Origin: Flavobacterium fluviatile
GTDB lineage: Bacteria; Bacteroidota; Bacteroidia; Flavobacteriales; Flavobacteriaceae
Assembly: GCF_010645065.1 (NCBI RefSeq)
Contig: NZ_JAADZW010000020.1
Span: 29,223 to 93,222, forward strand
Reading direction: 5' to 3'
Length of the DNA stretch: 64,000 nucleotides
Shown: one piece after another, positions 61,203-64,000 of the stretch
Numbering within the stretch: the first letter of the stretch is position 1
Layout of the letters: each line of letters begins with the position of its first letter
Notes under the pieces: model-generated
Databases searched by the model: none
What the model saw: only the letters and a program-made list of their open reading frames with translations
What the model was told of the DNA's origin: nothing
Made by a program: the position numbers and the translations under genes

Positions 61203-61697
61203 TTGAAACAAATTTTAAACAACTTAAATAAGTTCGCCAAAGATAAGCATATCGAAAACAAAAAGTATTTTGATAAGCTGAAAAAGAAACAACCTAAGAA
61301 TTTAGATTATGTAATGCAGGATTTACATCATGCAGAATTTAAAAAGACAGATTGTTTGCAATGTGCTAATTGTTGTAAAACGACCGGCCCATTATTTACT
61401 TTGGCAGATATTGAAAGAATATCAAAATTTTTCAGACAAAAACCACAACAATTTATTGAACAGTATCTTCGAATAGACGAAGATAGGGATTATGTTTTAA
61501 AAAGTGTTCCCTGTACTTTTCTGGATAATGAAAATTACTGCATGATTTATGATGTTCGTCCTAAAGCTTGCAGAGAGTTTCCGCATACCGATAGAAAAAA
61601 ATTTCATCAAATTGCAGATCTTACCTTGAAGAATGTAGCAATTTGCCCGGCCGCTTATAATATTGTTGAAGAAATGAAGAAAAAAATGCCTTTATAA
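61203..61697 (+). CDS. YkgJ-family cysteine-cluster protein, TTG start
   Basis: A 164-residue protein of the YkgJ/UPF0153 type: CLQCANCCKTTGPLFT (about residues 57-72), the second cluster VPCTFLDNENYCMIYDVRPKACREFPH and a last Cys in AICPAAY; these Cys are thought to bind zinc or an Fe-S cluster. There is no upstream in-frame ATG; the TTG at 61203 follows the promoter by 23 bp, whereas the first internal Met (in DYVMQDLHH) would remove a conserved-looking region. Function unknown. Confidence 0.88.
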   Translation: MKQILNNLNKFAKDKHIENKKYFDKLKKKQPKNLDYVMQDLHHAEFKKTDCLQCANCCKTTGPLFTLADIERISKFFRQKPQQFIEQYLRIDEDRDYVLKSVPCTFLDNENYCMIYDVRPKACREFPHTDRKKFHQIADLTLKNVAICPAAYNIVEEMKKKMPL

Positions 61698-61755
61698 GAG
61701 GCATAAATAATTTGTAATTGTTCCTGGTTACAATTCTTTTTTACTTTTTTAAATG

Positions 61756-61763
61756 TATTTTTG
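61756..61763 (+). promoter_or_regulatory. -7 element (TATTTTTG) for the ABC permease gene
   Basis: A perfect -7 match 47 bp before the TTG start at 61810. Confidence 0.55.
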
Positions 61764-61809
61764 ACTGAGAGAAACAAACTGACTTAATAAATTAATAAGA
61801 ACTTATAAA

Positions 61810-63045
61810 TTGAACATCGAATATTTTATAGCTAAAAGACTTATTACTGCTAAAGATTATAAAAGCAGTATTTCTGCTCCTATAATAAAAATTGCCATAT
61901 CGGCTATTGCTATTGGTATTATTATGATGTTGGTTTCAGTTGCAACTGGAATCGGTTTACAGCAAAAAATTCGCGACAAAGTTTCTGCTTTCAACGGCCA
62001 GATTGTTATTTCGAATTATGACAACAATAATTCTGAAGTAACATTGATTCCGGTTTCTAAAAAACAGGATTTTTATCCTGATTTCAAATCAGTTCCAGAG
62101 GTAAGTCATATCCAGGCAATCGCAAACAAGGCTGGAATAATCAGAACCGAAAATGCTTTCGAAGGAATTATTTTCAAAGGGGTTGGAGCAGATTATGACT
62201 GGAATAATATAAAAGAATATTTGGTAGAAGGGAAATTACCGGATTTCTCTAAATCATTAAATGAAGATGTTATAATTTCCAGATTTCTTGCCGACCGGTT
62301 AAATTTAAAAATAGGAGATAGTTTTAATACTTTTTTTATAAAAGAAGAACAAGGAAAATTGCCAAATAGCCGTCGATTCAAAATTTCGGGTATTTTTAAT
62401 TCAGGTTTCCAGAATTTTGACGCTACTTATATAATTGGAGATATTCGTCATATTCAAAGAATTAATAAATGGACGCCTGATCAGGTTGGTGCATTCGAAG
62501 TTTTTCTAAAAGATTTCAAAAATATTAAACCCACAGGGAATCAAATTTACGAACAAACTTCGTCAAGTTTAGATACTAAAAATATAATTGAGAAATACAG
62601 TTATATATTTGATTGGCTTCAGCTTTTTGATTTCAATATTGTTGTCATTTTAGCTGTCATGATTTTGGTCGCAACAATAAATATGGTAGTTGCTTTATTG
62701 GTGCTTATTCTGGAGCGTACACAAATGATAGGAATTCTAAAATCATTAGGGGCTAATAATTGGACTGTCCGCAAAATATTTTTGTACAATGCTTTTTATC
62801 TAATAATACGAGGTTTGTTTTGGGGTAACTTGATTGGTATTTCTATATTATTAATTCAGCAGCAATTCGGAGTTGTACAGTTGAATCCCGAAAATTATTA
62901 TGTAAATCAGGCGCCAGTATATATAAATTGGGGATATGTTATCCTGTTAAATCTGTTGACTATCACAATCTGCTTTTTGGTTCTGTTAATTCCGTCCTAT
63001 ATCATAACCAAGATTTCTCCGGTAAAAGCTATACGCTTTGATTAG
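61810..63045 (+). CDS. FtsX/LolE-type ABC transporter permease, TTG start
   Basis: A 411-residue inner-membrane protein with four helices in the MacB/FtsX arrangement: helix 1 at about residues 24-46 (IIKIAISAIAIGIIMMLVSVATGIG split over charged ends), a periplasmic core domain (about 50-265), and three C-terminal helices (about 272-300, 320-345 and 370-400) with IERTQMIGILKSLGA-like LERTQMIGILKSLGANNWTV. This matches LolC/LolE-like permeases of lipoprotein export. No ATPase is next to it. The start is TTG at 61810. Confidence 0.9.
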   Translation: MNIEYFIAKRLITAKDYKSSISAPIIKIAISAIAIGIIMMLVSVATGIGLQQKIRDKVSAFNGQIVISNYDNNNSEVTLIPVSKKQDFYPDFKSVPEVSHIQAIANKAGIIRTENAFEGIIFKGVGADYDWNNIKEYLVEGKLPDFSKSLNEDVIISRFLADRLNLKIGDSFNTFFIKEEQGKLPNSRRFKISGIFNSGFQNFDATYIIGDIRHIQRINKWTPDQVGAFEVFLKDFKNIKPTGNQIYEQTSSSLDTKNIIEKYSYIFDWLQLFDFNIVVILAVMILVATINMVVALLVLILERTQMIGILKSLGANNWTVRKIFLYNAFYLIIRGLFWGNLIGISILLIQQQFGVVQLNPENYYVNQAPVYINWGYVILLNLLTITICFLVLLIPSYIITKISPVKAIRFD

Positions 63046-63486
63046 ATTATATGAGTAATTGTCAAATCGAAATTCCAAAGCTGTCGAAATAGATTAAGTT
63101 TTAATCTGTCTTGAGACAAGTCTAATCTTTTGAAATTGGATTTTGATATTAATAAGGAGCTATTCCCGCTATGCGCTGCAATCTTTTTATGGCGAACCCC
63201 GCCATAAAAAGGATTTTCGCTTCTATCGGGGCTAAGACAGTTGTGTTGTGGAAGAAATTTTCGGATGAATTCCGATCTTATAAAGAATAATGATCCATGC
63301 AAAAAGAACCTGAAAGGCTGAAAACTCTCCAAAACCGATAACCCGATACAGACTAAAAATAAGAAAAACGCAGGATGGTTCAGAAAAACCGTACAGCGAT
63401 CTGAAGAGCTTTAAAATATAAAGAATAAGTTATCAGTGAGTTAAGAAAAAGATTTGAAAAAAGAGAAAAAAAGGCGCTAAAAAAGC
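63046..63486. other. Gene-free stretch before the rRNA promoters
   Basis: No protein recognised in any frame. It contains REP-like copy C (63151-63236). Codons in 63280-63420 read open only in short pieces, so a decayed gene cannot be excluded. Confidence 0.6.
63151..63236 (-). repeat. REP-like palindromic element, copy C
   Basis: Runs opposite to copy A. The reverse complement contains CGATAGAAGCG, GGCGGGGTTCGCC and ATAGCGGGAA, and aligns over about 80 bp with copy A at 30025-30104. Confidence 0.85.
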
Positions 63487-63516
63487 TTGCTTAACTGGAA
63501 TTGTTGTGTACTTTTG
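63487..63516 (+). promoter_or_regulatory. rRNA promoter P1
   Basis: TTG at 63487-63489, 19-bp spacer, TACTTTTG at 63509-63516, followed by CACCCGC. An A-rich tract lies just upstream. Confidence 0.85.
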
Positions 63517-63607
63517 CACCCGCAACAGCGAAGGCGTTCATCGAAATACTGACAGGCAAACGAATTTTAAGAGAGAAGAAATTTTCAAAAAAAAGATTCA
63601 AAAAAGC

Positions 63608-63638
63608 TTGCGCAGTTTGAAAATGCTTTTTACATTTG
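63608..63638 (+). promoter_or_regulatory. rRNA promoter P2
   Basis: TTG at 63608-63610, 20-bp spacer, TACATTTG at 63631-63638, followed by CACCCCGC. Preceded by A-tracts and AAAAAGCTTGCG, as in P1. Confidence 0.85.
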
Positions 63639-63733
63639 CACCCCGCAAAACACGGAAAGTTCATTGATAGGTTGGTAGATAAAATGAAGAAAAGGAAAAA
63701 GAAAATTTTTCAAAAAAAAACTTCAAAAAAGAT

Positions 63734-63764
63734 TTGCCGGTTAAAAATAAGTTTTCTACTTTTG
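63734..63764 (+). promoter_or_regulatory. rRNA promoter P3
   Basis: TTG at 63734-63736, 20-bp spacer, TACTTTTG at 63757-63764, followed by CACCCGC. It is the promoter closest to 16S rRNA, about 180 bp upstream. Confidence 0.85.
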
Positions 63765-63837
63765 CACCCGCTTTGAGAAACAAACGAAAAGCGAGAATAA
63801 AAAGAAATACACGTTCGTAGACATATTGAATTGACAG

Positions 63838-63862
63838 CCGTTTTGGGAGTGATCTCAAAACA
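63838..63862 (+). other. Stem-loop in the pre-16S leader
   Basis: GTTTTGGGA pairs with TCTCAAAAC (one G-U) in the leader. It may be a processing or antitermination structure. Confidence 0.4.
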
Positions 63863-63942
63863 AAAAGAATAAGAGTAATGGAATCTTTTAAGATTTGAAA
63901 AGAACCGATAGGTATTCGTCGCCATATAATATTAAAATATAC

Positions 63943-64000
63943 GATGAAGAGTTTGATCCTGGCTCAGGATGAACGCTAGCGGCAGGCTTAACACATGCAA
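63943..64000 (+). rRNA. rrs: 16S ribosomal RNA, 5' end (cut by window edge)
   Basis: The universal AGAGTTTGATCCTGGCTCAG followed by GATGAACGCTAGCGGCAGGC and TTAACACATGCAA, the Bacteroidota version of the 16S start. The exact 5' end is set within a few bases only. Confidence 0.97.

Noticed and set aside
63042..63332. 96-codon frame on the minus strand before rRNA
   Set aside because: It runs through REP-like copy C and has no recognisable protein features.
63280..63420. Remnant of a protein gene
   Set aside because: Short open pieces in two frames but no recognisable family; evidence insufficient to call a pseudogene.
63661..63925. Two short minus-strand frames in the rRNA promoter region
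   Set aside because: They overlap the rRNA promoters and leader; low-complexity Phe/Ser/Lys sequence.

Overview
This window is a gene-dense, AT-rich stretch of a Bacteroidota chromosome, almost certainly a Flavobacterium or close relative. The evidence is the 5' end of a 16S rRNA gene with the Bacteroidota-type start at the right edge, many promoters of the Bacteroidota type (TAnnTTTG near -7, often with TTG near -33), scarcity of Shine-Dalgarno sequences, and typical families: SusC/RagA-type TonB receptor, DUF3857, DUF1800/DUF1501, ExbB-ExbD-ExbD-TonB, and C-terminal chorismate mutase fused to DAHP synthase. No prophage, insertion sequence, CRISPR array or tRNA gene was seen.

Layout. 1-4026: start of a TonB-dependent receptor (minus), then a response regulator, sensor kinase and phosphate-selective-type porin that look like a Pho system. 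4192-13305: glycosyltransferase, a large outer-membrane barrel protein, DUF5808 protein, aspartate kinase, GNAT acetyltransferase, fructose-1,6-bisphosphatase and a TerB-like protein. 13477-16795: HupE/UreJ protein, dCMP deaminase, CtpA-type protease, NTF2-like protein and a small lipoprotein. 16905-19260: half-size flavin oxidoreductase, small membrane protein, MarC and a DUF3109 protein. 19594-23247: class Ia ribonucleotide reductase. 23361-24002: a GIY-YIG nuclease gene bracketed by inverted copies of a palindromic repeat. 24139-26711: DUF1800/DUF1501 pair. 27582-32069: a phenylalanine/tyrosine operon (dehydratase, aminotransferase, prephenate dehydrogenase, DAHP synthase-chorismate mutase) preceded by a Phe-rich leader peptide and a classical attenuator. 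32325-45141: RsgA, Dtd, three DUF3857 proteins, MazG-like, AroA, QueA, kynureninase and a glycine-zipper lipoprotein. 45321-53472: AsmA-like protein, penicillin acylase, secreted hypothetical, kynurenine monooxygenase and a HerA-like ATPase. 53851-59606: TonB energy-transduction operon with a phosphate-binding-like lipoprotein and a TPR protein. 59703-63045: QueE, methyltransferase, YkgJ-type protein and ABC permease. 63487-64000: three tandem rRNA promoters and the start of 16S rRNA.

The most interesting signals are non-coding: the Phe/Tyr attenuator at 27641-27782; a four-copy family of 27-bp inverted repeats that mostly bracket intrinsic terminators; several palindromic repeat families, one of which brackets the GIY-YIG gene and three of which sit inside the aromatic operon; and three near-identical tandem rRNA promoters. 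Among the proteins, two of three tandem DUF3857 paralogues have lost the transglutaminase Cys and His, and an FAD oxidoreductase lacks the NAD(P)H domain. All family assignments come from reading the translations; no database search was run.
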